This document shows positions 38,169 through 46,820 of a stretch of 64,000 bases of DNA, piece after piece. The stretch spans positions 1-64,000 of the forward strand of contig CAWGIX010000012.1 in NCBI GenBank assembly GCA_963822705.1, written 5' to 3'. How positions within the stretch are numbered: the first letter of the stretch is position 1; the number at the start of each line of letters is the position of its first letter. The translations under genes and the position numbers were made by a program. The notes beneath the pieces were generated by a model. The model was given only the letters and a program-made list of their open reading frames with translations, did no database searches and was not told the origin of the DNA. Source of the DNA: CAVRQM01 sp963822705. Its GTDB lineage: Bacteria; Pseudomonadota; Alphaproteobacteria; Acetobacterales; Acetobacteraceae.

Positions 38169-40562
38169 GCCGGGCGAACCGTGCCTATGCGGCCGCCCAT
38201 CGGCACCACGGTGCCGGTTTGCGCCTCAATCGGCCCCAGCGTGCCGGCGCACGGCGCCTCGATCTCCACCACCGCCTTGTCGGTCTCGATCTCGGCCACG
38301 ATGTCGGCCGCGGCGACTGCATCGCCGGGTTGTTTCAGCCAGCGCACGATTTTTCCCTCGCTGACGGTCAGATCGCCGAACGGCATGGTGATCGCCTCGC
38401 CGGCGCTCGGCGGTACCGCGGCCGGCGCGGGTTTTGCCGCGGGGCGCTGCGGTGCCGCCTGGATCACCGGCGCTACCGGTGCCTTGGCGCTGCCGGCTTC
38501 CATGCCGCGCCAGCGTCGGGGGACTGGCGGCCGTCCTGCCGTCACGTCGCGCGCTGCCTGCACGATGCGCGCGGCATCCACCAGCATTGCGCGTTCCAGT
38601 GATGGCGCGAACGGGTGCGTGACCGGCTCGGTGTGAAGCCGGCCGACCGGCGCGTCGAGTTCGTCAAACACCAGTTCCGAAACGCTTTGGCCGAGTTCGG
38701 CACCGACGCCGAACGCGGCCCACCCCTCGTCTACCACAAGCAGCCGGTGCGTGCGCGCAACGCTCGCGGCCACCGTATCCACGTCCAGCGGCTGAATGGT
38801 GCGCAGATCGATCACCTCGCAAGACAGTCTTTCCGCGGCTAGCGCCTCCGCCGCCTCCAGCGCCAGGCGCACCATCTGTCCCGCCGCGACGATGGTGAGA
38901 TCGCTGCCGGCGAGGGCGATGCGCGCCAGCCCGAACGGCACAAAAAATTCGCCCTCGGGCACCTCGCCTTTCGACGCGAACAGCGCTTTTGGTTCCAGCA
39001 TGATCACCGGATCGGATGCGCGCAGCGCCGTCTTCATCAGGCCTTTCGCGTCGGCCGGCGTGGCCGGCATGCACACGATCAGGCCCGGCACATGCGCCCA
39101 TACCGGGTGATAACTGCCGCTGTGATGCGGCCCCGCGCTGCGCAACGCGCCGCTGCCGACGCGCACCACCATCGGCGCGCCCATCTGGCCGTTGCTCATG
39201 TAGCGCAGCTTTGCCGCCTGCAGCACGATCTGCCCGGCCGCCTCGAACAAGAAGTCGGCGAACATCAGGTCGGCGATGACGCGCACGCCGGTAGCCGAGG
39301 CGCCGAGTGCCGCCCCCGTAAAACCCTGCTCGCTGATCGGCGTATCGACCATCCGCTTGCCGCCGAATTCCGCCCACAGATTTTTTGTATGCGCAAACGT
39401 TCCGCCCCGCTCGCCGGTGCCTTCGCCGAAATACAGAATGTCCGGGTTGCGCCGCATTTCCTCGGCGATGCCGTCGCGCACCGCGTCCAGCCAGCTTGTA
39501 ACCGGTCCCGCCGCAACAGGCGGCGTCGCGAGCGCCTCCGGCGGGTTCAGTTTGCCAGCATAGACATGAGAAAAAGTCGTTGCAGGGTCGGGCTCGGGAG
39601 AATTGCGGGCGAATTCCAGCGCGTCCTGAACCGTCGACTCGACACGGCGGTCGATCGCGTCCAGCGCTGCCGCTTCGGTCCCCTGCTCCAGCAGCAGCGA
39701 ACGCAACCGCGTCACCGGGCATTTTCCCGCCCACTCATCCACTTCGGCCTGGGTCCGATAGGTGCCGGTTATCGGGTCGCCCTCGTGATGGCCCACCGTG
39801 CGATAGGTTTTTGCCTCGATCAGCGTCGGTCCCTCGCCTCGCCGCGCCCGGTCAGCCGCGTCGCGCATGGCGCTCCAGACCGCCAGCACGTCGTTGCCGT
39901 CCACTGCCACACCGGGGATGCCGTAGCGCGGCGGCGCGCGAAGCGATTTCCGGGTTGAGCGTCACCGTGCTGAGCGGGGTCGCGGTCGCGTACAGATTGT
40001 TCTCGCAGACGAACACCACCGGCGCATGCATCACCGCGGCGAAATTGACGCTTTCGTGGAAACCGCCGTGGCTGGTGGCGCCGTCGCCGAAGAACGGCAC
40101 GGTAATGGCGTCGGTGCCGCGATGCCGCGCCGAAATCGCCGCACCCACCGCCTCGCTGATCCCGGCGGCGACGATGCCGTTGGTGCCGAACAGGCCGGTG
40201 GCGCGATCGTAGAGATGCATGGTGCCGCCGCGGCCGCCGCAGCAGCCGTCGCGCCGCCCAAAAAGTTCGGCCATCAGCACCCGCGGCGACATCCCTTTTG
40301 CCAGCGCATGGCCGTGGCCGCGATGCGTCGAGGTGATCCAGTCGCTCGGCCGCAGATGCGCGCAGACCCCGACCGCAACCGCCTCTTCGCCGATATACAG
40401 GTGCAGGAATCCCGGCGTCTCGCCCTTGCGGCAGGCCACCTGCGCGACGCTCTCGAACCGGCGCAGCAGCACCATGCGCTCATACAGCTCGAGCAACAGC
40501 GGGATGGGCGGCAGCTCAAGCATCGTCGTTGCATGACGCACCGCCAGCCGGGCATCGTCCAT
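38165..40562 (-). CDS. 2-oxoacid/acetoin-type dehydrogenase E1alpha-E1beta-lipoyl fusion (one frameshift)
   Basis: About 798 residues in one chain. Residues ~1-330 are E1alpha, with FFGDGATSHGGFHESVNFAA (ThDP motif GDG at ~159) and VCENN at ~187. Residues ~355-690 are E1beta (LYFGEGTGERGGTFAHTKNL, then DTPISEQGFTGAALGASATG). A Pro/Ala-rich linker leads to a lipoyl domain ending at ~798, with IVAEIETDKAVVEIEAPCAG and the lipoyl lysine near 760. The frame changes at about 39922-39932, where ASRAAA passes to YGIPGVAVDGND. It would decarboxylate a 2-oxo acid or acetoin-like substrate and load its own lipoyl arm; no E2 or E3 gene is adjacent. ATG 40562 faces a divergent gene pair. Confidence 0.88.
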
Positions 40563-40617
40563 GCGCGTCCTCCCAAGTGTGCGGGGCGACCCCGGTTATG
40601 GACGCCCGCGCAGTTGG

Positions 40618-40623
40618 TATAAT
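40618..40623 (+). promoter_or_regulatory. Probable -10 element (TATAAT) upstream of the SDR-like/DSD1 pair
   Basis: An exact TATAAT sits in the sequence TTGGTATAATAGC in the 130-base divergent region. Seventeen bases upstream the -35 position is only a weak match (GGTTAT). It points toward the plus-strand gene pair that begins at 40694. Such an AT-rich patch stands out in otherwise GC-rich DNA. Confidence 0.5.
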
Positions 40624-40693
40624 AGCTACGCCCGCCGACGGTCGACTCCCAGCCCCTTGCCGGGCTGGCCGTTAAGGCAGGGGAGGGTGGGGC

Positions 40694-41245
40694 GTGCAGG
40701 TCCAGTTGCAGGACAGGCGGGCGTTGCTGGTCGGCGACGGCTTGCAGCTTGGAGCCGCCATCGCGGACGCGCTGGCCGCGTCCGGCGCCGTCGTCGAGGG
40801 CGAAAAGTTTCCGGAACGTCTCGACCTGCTGGTTACTTTTTCCCAGCATGGCGGGCTTGAGCTCGATCGGCTCGCGACGGTGTGTCGCGACGCCGCCGCC
40901 GTTATGAGCGAAGGGAGCCGCATCCTGAACGTGGCATCTGTGACCGGTCTGGTGCCGATGCGCGGCGATCCGAGCGCGCCATTGCAGGCCGCCGCACTCG
41001 CGCTCACCCGCGCTCTGGCGCTTGAGTTTGCGCATCGGGGCATTCTGGTCAACGCCCTGGCCGTGGTACCGGGGGCGGAGACGGAGCGCCGCATGGTGTC
41101 GCACATTCCCGGGGGACAGCCGCCAAAGGTTGCCGATGTGGCGCGGGCCGCGCTGTTCCTGCTTGATCCCGACAACACCTACACGACCGGCCACACCCTG
41201 GTTGCGGATGGCGGCTGGAGCATCGGCTACGCACGGGACTTCTGA
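40694..41245 (+). CDS. Short, degenerate SDR-fold protein
   Basis: A 183-residue protein with SDR architecture but weak active-site features. The cofactor region reads LLVGDGLQLGAAIADALAAS instead of TGxxxGIG. SRILNVASVTGLVPM keeps the Ser region, but the YxxxK position reads PLQAAALALTRALALEFAHR without Tyr or Lys. The end GHTLVADGGWSIGYARDF is typical SDR. It is about 70 residues shorter than a normal SDR. The GTG at 40694 follows GGGGAGGG. It is followed after one base by the DSD1-type enzyme gene, so they form a unit. It may be a non-catalytic partner or regulator. Confidence 0.7.
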   Translation: MQVQLQDRRALLVGDGLQLGAAIADALAASGAVVEGEKFPERLDLLVTFSQHGGLELDRLATVCRDAAAVMSEGSRILNVASVTGLVPMRGDPSAPLQAAALALTRALALEFAHRGILVNALAVVPGAETERRMVSHIPGGQPPKVADVARAALFLLDPDNTYTTGHTLVADGGWSIGYARDF

Positions 41246-41246
41246 C

Positions 41247-42344
41247 GTGATAGAGACCATTATCGGCCGGCAAAAAGGTGAGCTCGATACCCCGGCGCTG
41301 CTGGTCGATCTGGACGCGCTGGAAGCGAACATCGCGCTGATCGCCGGAACTTGCCGCCAGTACGGCGTGTCCTGGCGCCCGCACGTCAAGGCGGCGAAAA
41401 CGCCGGAAATTGCGCGCATGGAGATCGAAGCGGGCGCGATCGGCGTCACCTGCGCGAAACTCGGCGAGGCCGAGGTGATGGCCGATGCCGGCATCATCGA
41501 TATTTTGATCGCAAACCAGATCGTCGGGCCGGCAAAAATCTCCCGGCTGGTCGCGCTGCGCGACAGAGCCGACATCATCGTGGCGGTGGACAATCCGGGC
41601 AACATCGCGGCTCTGGGCGAGGCGGCGGCAGCGACCGGATGCACGTTGCGCGTGCTCATCGAGGTGGATATCGGCCTCCGCCGGGCGGGCGTTGCCCCGG
41701 GCGAGCCCGTGCGGGATCTGGCGCGCATCGTGGCGGCCCAGCGCGGCCTGTCTCTCGCCGGCGTCATGGGCTGGGAAAGCCATGCCGTCATGCTGGCCGA
41801 CCCGGCAGAAAAAGAGCGGACGGTGCGCGATGCGGTCGCGCTGCTTACCGGGAGCGCGGAAGCCTGCCGACAAGACGGGCACGCCGCGCCGATCGTGAGC
41901 TGCGGCGGCACCGGCACGTTTCCCTTCTGCATCATGCAGCCGGGGGTGACGGAGGTGCAGGTCGGCGGCGGCATATTCTCCGACGTGCGCTACCGCGAAC
42001 ACTTCCATGTCGCGTTTCCCCCGGCGCTGACGCTGCTCGCGACCGTCACCAGCCGCCCGACGCCGACGCGCATCGTGCTGGACGCCGGCAAGAAAGCGAT
42101 GAGCAGCGACGCGGCCGTGCCGGTACCGCTCGGTCTCGCAAACGTCCGTTCGCTCCAACTTTCCGCCGAGCACGGCACTATCGAGCTGGAAACACCCGCA
42201 GCCGTACCTGGTGTCGGCGACCGGTTGGAACTGCTGGTCGGCTACTCGGATACCACCGTGCATCTGCACGAGCGGATTTTTGCCACCCGCCGGGGGCTTG
42301 TGGAGGCTGCGTGGCGGGTGGCGGGGCGCGGTCGGCTGGCCTAG
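41247..42344 (+). CDS. DSD1-family PLP enzyme (D-threonine aldolase/D-serine dehydratase-like)
   Basis: A 365-residue fold-type III PLP enzyme. LDTPALLVDLDALEANIALI leads in, and WRPHVKAAKTPEIARMEIEA carries the PLP lysine. Then come GVMGWESHAVMLADP, PIVSCGGTGTF, QVGGGIFSDVRY and RIVLDAGKKAMSSD. At the C-terminus, where D-threonine aldolases and D-serine dehydratases have a metal-binding HxC motif, this protein has LLVGYSDTTVHLHERIF, with neither the His nor the Cys in place. The GTG start at 41247 is one base after the SDR-like stop. The substrate is probably a D-hydroxy amino acid, or it may be a related aldolase. Confidence 0.85.
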   Translation: MIETIIGRQKGELDTPALLVDLDALEANIALIAGTCRQYGVSWRPHVKAAKTPEIARMEIEAGAIGVTCAKLGEAEVMADAGIIDILIANQIVGPAKISRLVALRDRADIIVAVDNPGNIAALGEAAAATGCTLRVLIEVDIGLRRAGVAPGEPVRDLARIVAAQRGLSLAGVMGWESHAVMLADPAEKERTVRDAVALLTGSAEACRQDGHAAPIVSCGGTGTFPFCIMQPGVTEVQVGGGIFSDVRYREHFHVAFPPALTLLATVTSRPTPTRIVLDAGKKAMSSDAAVPVPLGLANVRSLQLSAEHGTIELETPAAVPGVGDRLELLVGYSDTTVHLHERIFATRRGLVEAAWRVAGRGRLA

Positions 42345-42667
42345 CGCTCTTCCTCGCCCGGCTCCGGCTCCACCTCAACGATCTCGGGTTCGTCGCCCAG
42401 ATCGGACGTGTCTTCCAGCACGTCCTCCTCGGCTTCCTCCTCGGCGGGTTCCGCCTCGACGTCGGGCTCTTCCAGGCCGGGAACTGGGACCGGTTTGGCG
42501 CGACGCTTTTCCTCGGCGGGGTTGCCGGAGGTGCGACGCATGCGGGGCTGTTCGGTGGGTTGCTCCGTGCCGCATTTCGGGCAGACCGCCGGCGCACGGG
42601 CCAAGTCATAAAACTTCGCGCCGCAGGAGACGCAGACGCGTTTGCTGCCGAGTTCGGGTTTTGCCAT
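42341..42667 (-). CDS. TIGR02300-family zinc-ribbon protein
   Basis: A 108-residue protein. The N-terminus MAKPELGSKRVCVSCGAKFY with DLARAPAVCPKCGTEQP forms a four-cysteine zinc ribbon (CxxC...CxxC) containing the FYDL motif. The C-terminal half is very acidic (AEEEAEEDVLEDTSDLGDEP) and likely disordered. This small family is alphaproteobacterial and commonly encoded next to aroA, as here, on the opposite strand. The function is unknown. Its stop codon overlaps the end of the convergent DSD1-type gene. ATG 42667 is chosen since conservation starts there. Confidence 0.9.
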   Translation of the reverse strand: MAKPELGSKRVCVSCGAKFYDLARAPAVCPKCGTEQPTEQPRMRRTSGNPAEEKRRAKPVPVPGLEEPDVEAEPAEEEAEEDVLEDTSDLGDEPEIVEVEPEPGEEER

Positions 42668-42757
42668 GAAATGCCCAGACCGATCGGGGAGGGCGCGGCC
42701 CATGCCACCCGCGTGCCCTGCTGTCAAACCGCGGGTGCGGGTGGTAAGGCGCCGGGC

Positions 42758-44111
42758 ATGGACGCCTCGCCGCTTCGCCCGCTCACTGCCCATCCCGCGT
42801 CGGCGCCCCTGCTCGGGACGGTCCAGGTGCCCGGCGACAAGTCGATTTCCCATCGCGCGCTGATGTTCGCCGGCCTCGCCGTGGGCGAGACCCGCATCAC
42901 CGGACTGCTGGAAGGCGAGGACGTGCTGCGCACCGCGGCCGCCATGCGGGCTCTGGGCTGCGAGGTTCGGCGCGATGCCGACCGCACGTGGCGCGTGTCC
43001 GGGCGCGGCGTGGGCGGCCTGGCGGAGCCGGACGACGTGCTGGACATGGGCAATTCCGGCACCGCCGCGCGGCTATTGGCCGGCGTGCTGGCGAGCCATC
43101 CGTTCTTCTCCGTGCTGACTGGCGACGCCAGCCTGCGCCGCCGCCCGATGCGCCGCGTCACCGAGCCGCTCTCGGCCTGCGGCGCCCGGTTTATTGCCCG
43201 CGACGGCCAAAGACTGCCGCTGGCCATCGAGGGCGCCCGCGACGCGCTGCCGCTCGACTACGTGCTGCCCGTAGCCTCGGCCCAGGTGAAGAGTGCGGTG
43301 TTGCTGTGCGGCCTGAACGCGCCGGGAATTACCCGCGTCGAAGAACCGGCCGCAACCCGCGACCACAGCGAGAACATGCTGCGGCATTTCGGCGCCACCC
43401 TCTCCGTGGAGCCGACGCGGGGCGGGGCGGGGCGGGTGGTGCGGCTGCAGGGGCAGCCTGAACTGATGGCGAAGGATATCGTGGTGCCGGGCGACCCCTC
43501 ATCGGCGGCGTTCCCGATCGTGGCCAGCCTGCTGGTGTCGGGATCGGTCTTGTCCATAGCCAATATCGGCCTCAATCCGCTACGGACAGGTCTGCTGCAA
43601 ACGCTTTGGGAAATGGGCGCCGATATTTCCGTCGCCACCGAGCGGATCGAGGGCGGCGAGCGCGTGGGCGACATTTTGGTGCGCCACTCCGCGTTGCGCG
43701 GGGTGGATGTGCCGCGCCGAGCGGGCGCCCAGCATGATCGACGAGTATCCGGTGCTGGCCGTCGCGGCTGCTGCGGCTGCGGGTACGACGCGGATGCGGG
43801 GACTGCACGAGCTGCGGGTGAAGGAGAGCGACCGTCTGGCCGCCACCGCGGCACTGCTGGCCGCGAACGGGGTGTCGGTCGAGGTGGACGGGGACGATCT
43901 GCTGGTGCACGGCAGCGGCGGCCGGCCGAAGGGCGGGGGGCTGGTGGCCACCCTGATGGACCACCGCCTGGCGATGAGCGCGCTGGTGCTGGGGCTGGCC
44001 GCCCAGGCACCGGTGCGGGTGGACGATGCCAGCTTTATCGACACCAGTTTTCCGGGTTTTACCACGCTGATCAATTCCTTGCTGGGCGAGTCCGACCCCG
44101 CACTCGTATGA
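42758..44111 (+). CDS. aroA: EPSP synthase, shikimate pathway (one frameshift)
   Basis: About 450 residues; transfers enolpyruvate from PEP to shikimate 3-phosphate. VQVPGDKSISHRALMFAGLA is the PEP/S3P-binding N-terminus, LDMGNSGTAARLLAGVLASH the glycine-rich signature and GDASLRRRPMRRVTEPLSAC the arginine signature. The C-terminus ELRVKESDRLAATAALLAAN follows in another frame, with the switch at 43713-43718 where VDVP passes to AERAPSMIDEYPVLAVAA. The sequence GNSGTAARLLAG resembles the class II type, often less sensitive to glyphosate; that is an inference. The stop overlaps the cmk ATG. The gene is essential, so the shift is very likely a sequence error. Confidence 0.95.
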
Positions 44112-44734
44112 TCATCGCCATCGACGGGCCGGCGGCGGCGGGCAAAGGCACCCTGGCGCGCCGTCTGGCCGCGTATTTCTCCCTGCCGCATCTCGACACC
44201 GGCTTACTGTACCGCGCCGTTGGGCGGCGTGTGCTGGAAGCGGGCGGCGATCCCGCCGATTCCGCAACGGCCGTCGCTGCGGCACAGATTCTGGACGCAA
44301 ACGACCTTTTGCGAGGCGATCTGCGCGGGCTGGAGGCCGATGCGGCCGCGGCCGCGGTCGCGGCGATCCCCGGCGTCCGCGCGGCCCTGCTGAGATTTCA
44401 GCGCGATTTTGGAAACCGGCCGGGCGGGGCGGTACTCGATGGTCGCGACATCGGCACGGTGATCTTTCCGGAAGCCGACGCAAAGTTTTGGGTCACGGCC
44501 AGCGCCGAGGCGCGCGGGCATCGACGGTGGCTGGAGTTGCGGGCGTCTGGAATCGCAGCCGACCAGGCCGAAGTCGCCGAAGACGTGCGCCGGCGCGATG
44601 CGCGCGATGCGGCGCGGCTGGTCGCTGCCAAGGATGCGTTCCGGCTGGACACTACTGCGCTGGATGCGGACGCCACGTTCGCGCTGGCTCTGCAAAAACT
44701 TGCCCTGCGCAAGCCGGCCGCCCACCGGGCCTGA
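44108..44734 (+). CDS. cmk: Cytidylate kinase
   Basis: A 208-residue kinase that phosphorylates CMP and dCMP. The P-loop is IAIDGPAAAGKGTLARRLAA at the N-terminus, followed by LDTGLLYRAVGRRVLEAGGD and VLDGRDIGTVIFPEADAKFW, then AEDVRRRDARDAAR (lid arginines) and LDTTALDADATF. It overlaps aroA by four bases (ATGA). In most alphaproteobacteria rpsA follows cmk; here two small unrelated genes follow instead. Confidence 0.95.
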   Translation: MIIAIDGPAAAGKGTLARRLAAYFSLPHLDTGLLYRAVGRRVLEAGGDPADSATAVAAAQILDANDLLRGDLRGLEADAAAAAVAAIPGVRAALLRFQRDFGNRPGGAVLDGRDIGTVIFPEADAKFWVTASAEARGHRRWLELRASGIAADQAEVAEDVRRRDARDAARLVAAKDAFRLDTTALDADATFALALQKLALRKPAAHRA

Positions 44735-44836
44735 ACCACCTGCGGCCCGTCTTCGCGGCAGCCCTCATCACAGAAACGGAACCGGGCGAACGATCCATCG
44801 TGGTCCCGCGTTGCCTGCCAGAGGAGGGCACATGTC

Positions 44837-45022
44837 ATGGCCGAGGAAAAAAACGTTTTGACGGACAAGCAGAAGTTCGGCGAACACAAGGAAACCGGAC
44901 AGCAGCAGCATGAAGCGGAGGACAAGCTGAAGCACATGGGCCAGTCCGGGACAGGCAAACCATCCGGCGGGCAAACACCGGGTACGAAAGGCAGCAAGAC
45001 CAGCGGGGAGAAAACGTCATGA
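44837..45022 (+). CDS. Small hydrophilic protein of unknown function
   Basis: A 61-residue, strongly hydrophilic peptide (MAEEKNVLTDKQKFGEHKET, then QQQHEAEDKLKHMGQSGT and a GS/TK-rich tail). It has no hydrophobic segment, so it is probably cytosolic and disordered, reminiscent of small stress or hydrophilin-like proteins. GGAGG lies 12 bases before the ATG. Its stop overlaps the ATG of the exported protein downstream (ATGA), so the two are translated together. Confidence 0.6.
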   Translation: MAEEKNVLTDKQKFGEHKETGQQQHEAEDKLKHMGQSGTGKPSGGQTPGTKGSKTSGEKTS

Positions 45023-45525
45023 AGGGTGCGATTACGACTCTGGCTTTGTCCTGCGGGCTGGTGGTTGCGACCGCCGGCGTGGCCGCGGTGGCAGGGCCTT
45101 GCAGCGATCAGATAGCCGCCCTGGACAAGAAAGTATCTGACAATCCCAGCCTTGGGCCACCAACGACAGGCGCCCTGTCCGGCGCCACTCCGGCGGCCAA
45201 GTTGCCCGCGGCAAACGGTAGCGCGACCCCAAACATGGCGCAGCTGACAAAGGGGACGAGCGCGCAGGGCAATCTGACCAAGACCAACGGCGCCACGGCG
45301 GAAATGAACGCGGCCTCGGCGCAGGTGGCGACGTCCGACCAGGACGTACGTCGCCAGCAGGCGGGTATGCCGACGATGGCGAATGATCCCAACGCCAAGT
45401 TGTCGGACTCACAGAACAAGGTGTCGCAGGCCAAAGAGGTCCTGGAGCAAGCCCGCGCGCTCGATGCGAAGAACGATACGGGCTGCCAGGCATCGGTAGC
45501 GCAGGCGCAAAAACTGCTCGAGTAA
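45019..45525 (+). CDS. Small exported protein of unknown function
   Basis: A 168-residue protein. Residues 1-26 form a signal peptide (ITTLALSCGLVVATAGVAAV AG-type end). The mature part has CSDQIAALDKKVSDN near the start, a low-complexity Ala/Thr/Gly middle (PTTGALSGATPAAKLPAANG) and a helical C-terminus (LSDSQNKVSQAKEVLEQARA) with a second cysteine in DTGCQASVAQAQKLLE. The two cysteines could be disulfide-linked. Coupled by overlap to the 61-residue gene. Proteins of this sort are seen in Acetobacteraceae; no function is known. Confidence 0.65.
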   Translation: MKGAITTLALSCGLVVATAGVAAVAGPCSDQIAALDKKVSDNPSLGPPTTGALSGATPAAKLPAANGSATPNMAQLTKGTSAQGNLTKTNGATAEMNAASAQVATSDQDVRRQQAGMPTMANDPNAKLSDSQNKVSQAKEVLEQARALDAKNDTGCQASVAQAQKLLE

Positions 45526-45607
45526 TATATGCGCGTCGCCAGGCTGGTGGCAGTGCTTTCGCTGCCGCCGGCCGGCATGCGGACGGCCCCGAACGCGCAC
45601 CAATCGA

Positions 45608-46486
45608 TCAGGAGGCGACGTTCCCCGGATCGTTCACGAAGCTCACGACATCGTCCAGCACAGGCGCGTCGCTTTGGAACAGCGGTGCGAAGGCGGTGAT
45701 GATGCCGATATGGCCAAGCCCCTCATAGGTGCGTAGTTTGACCGGTCCCCCTTCGGCCCGGATGCGCGCGGCCAGGACCGCGGCGTTGCGCGGCTGAACC
45801 GTAGTATCCGCCAGACCTTGCAACAGCAGCAAGGGGCGGTTGTTTCCGTCGGCAAACGTGATGGGCTGGGTCGTCGCGATGGCGTCCGCGGCAGGCGAAA
45901 ATATTGCGCGGATCGCAGGATCGGTGATCGGCAGAAAATCGTACGGGCCGGAAATGCCGACGCTCCCCGCTACTGCGTCGCGCCCGGCGCCCGCCGCTTG
46001 CAGCCAGCGCGGATCGAGCGCCAGCATCACGGCGATATAGGCTCCGGCGGAGTGGCCGACCACGAACACGCGGTGCGGGTCGCCGCCCCAGGACGGCGCG
46101 GCCCGCAGCGCGAATGCCACCGCCTCTGCCGCGTCCCGCAAAAAGGCCGGGAATTGCACTTGCGGGTACACCCGGTAATCCGGGACCACAACGATCACGC
46201 CGCGCCGCGCGAGCGGGGCCGCCACGAAGCGATAGTCTTGGCGGCGCCCGGACTGCCACGATCCGCCATAGAAAAATACCACCGTGGGCAACTTCCCGGG
46301 CATCGCGTCCGGACGATAGACGTCGAGCGCGCGGCGCGCATCGGCGGCGAGCTTCCCCGGGCCGTACGGGATGTCGTGCACTACGACCAGACCCCGCTCG
46401 GAAATCGTGTCGTCAAGCAGTTCGACCGGGCTGCACCCGGTCAGCAAGGCGGCGGATGCGATGAGACATCTGCGTCGGAGCTGCAT
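45608..46486 (-). CDS. Carboxylesterase/lipase-like lipoprotein
   Basis: A 292-residue alpha/beta hydrolase. ATG 46486 gives MQLRRRCLIASAALLTGCSP, a lipoprotein signal with lipobox LTGC, so it should be anchored to a membrane facing the periplasm. LPTVVFFYGGSWQSGRRQDY holds the oxyanion motif (HGG-like, here YGG), VFVVGHSAGAYIAVMLALDP the nucleophile Ser, LLLLQGLADTTVQPRNA the Asp and GLGHIGIITA the His. It resembles the steryl acetyl hydrolase/BD-FAE group of acyl esterases. Overall activity is predicted; the substrate is unknown. Confidence 0.88.
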   Translation of the reverse strand: MQLRRRCLIASAALLTGCSPVELLDDTISERGLVVVHDIPYGPGKLAADARRALDVYRPDAMPGKLPTVVFFYGGSWQSGRRQDYRFVAAPLARRGVIVVVPDYRVYPQVQFPAFLRDAAEAVAFALRAAPSWGGDPHRVFVVGHSAGAYIAVMLALDPRWLQAAGAGRDAVAGSVGISGPYDFLPITDPAIRAIFSPAADAIATTQPITFADGNNRPLLLLQGLADTTVQPRNAAVLAARIRAEGGPVKLRTYEGLGHIGIITAFAPLFQSDAPVLDDVVSFVNDPGNVAS

Positions 46487-46820
46487 GGCTACCTTTTGCG
46501 TGCGGGGTCGGTCGTCATGCAACCGTCGGTCGCGACAACGGCGTGTCAGGGCTTGGGTGGTCGGATTGAACTTTCCGCAGAGGAATGTTGCATATTATGG
46601 TATGGCAAAACATAATAGCGCACGGTCCGCTGGAATGCCCTCTCAAACGGAGGCAACCCGACGCCCGATATTTCCGGGTCGGGCTTGCAGCCAAATGGTG
46701 AATCAGGTAATTTGCCAATAAGGAAGGTTTCTGCTGACGCCCTCAACTCGGTGCAGGCTAGGAACTTTACGCAAAAGGGTAGGATTTAATCCTAACCAAA
46801 GCTGTTGTGGGAGAAGTGCC
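46487..46820. other. Intergenic region with inverted repeats between divergent genes
   Basis: 334 bases, lower in GC than its surroundings, between the divergent esterase and GloVer-repeat genes. It holds TATTATG and CATAATA as inverted arms at 46593-46617 and CCCGAC/GTCGGG arms at about 46658-46684. A palindrome AGGATT-T-AATCCT lies at 46781-46793, about 30 bases before the GloVer start. No gene of convincing length is seen; a 39-codon frame at 46603 shows no family features. The region probably holds promoters for both genes. Confidence 0.5.
46781..46793. promoter_or_regulatory. Operator-like palindrome upstream of the GloVer-repeat gene
   Basis: AGGATT T AATCCT is a perfect 6+1+6 palindrome, and flanking bases extend it with one mismatch (GGGT...AACC). 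It ends 27 bases before the ATG at 46821, where a repressor could block initiation. The binding protein is not known. Confidence 0.4.

Noticed and set aside
41351..44734. An open frame of over 1,100 codons on the plus strand
   Set aside because: Only its last parts are real (aroA N-terminal part from 42758 and cmk from 44108). The first 470 codons are antisense or out of frame to conserved genes.
45530..45607. Possible small leader frame after the exported protein
   Set aside because: It runs antisense into the esterase gene without a feature of its own.
46603..46722. Possible 39-codon gene beginning MAKHNSARSAG
   Set aside because: No ribosome site of note, no hydrophobic or conserved block and it sits in a promoter-like region.
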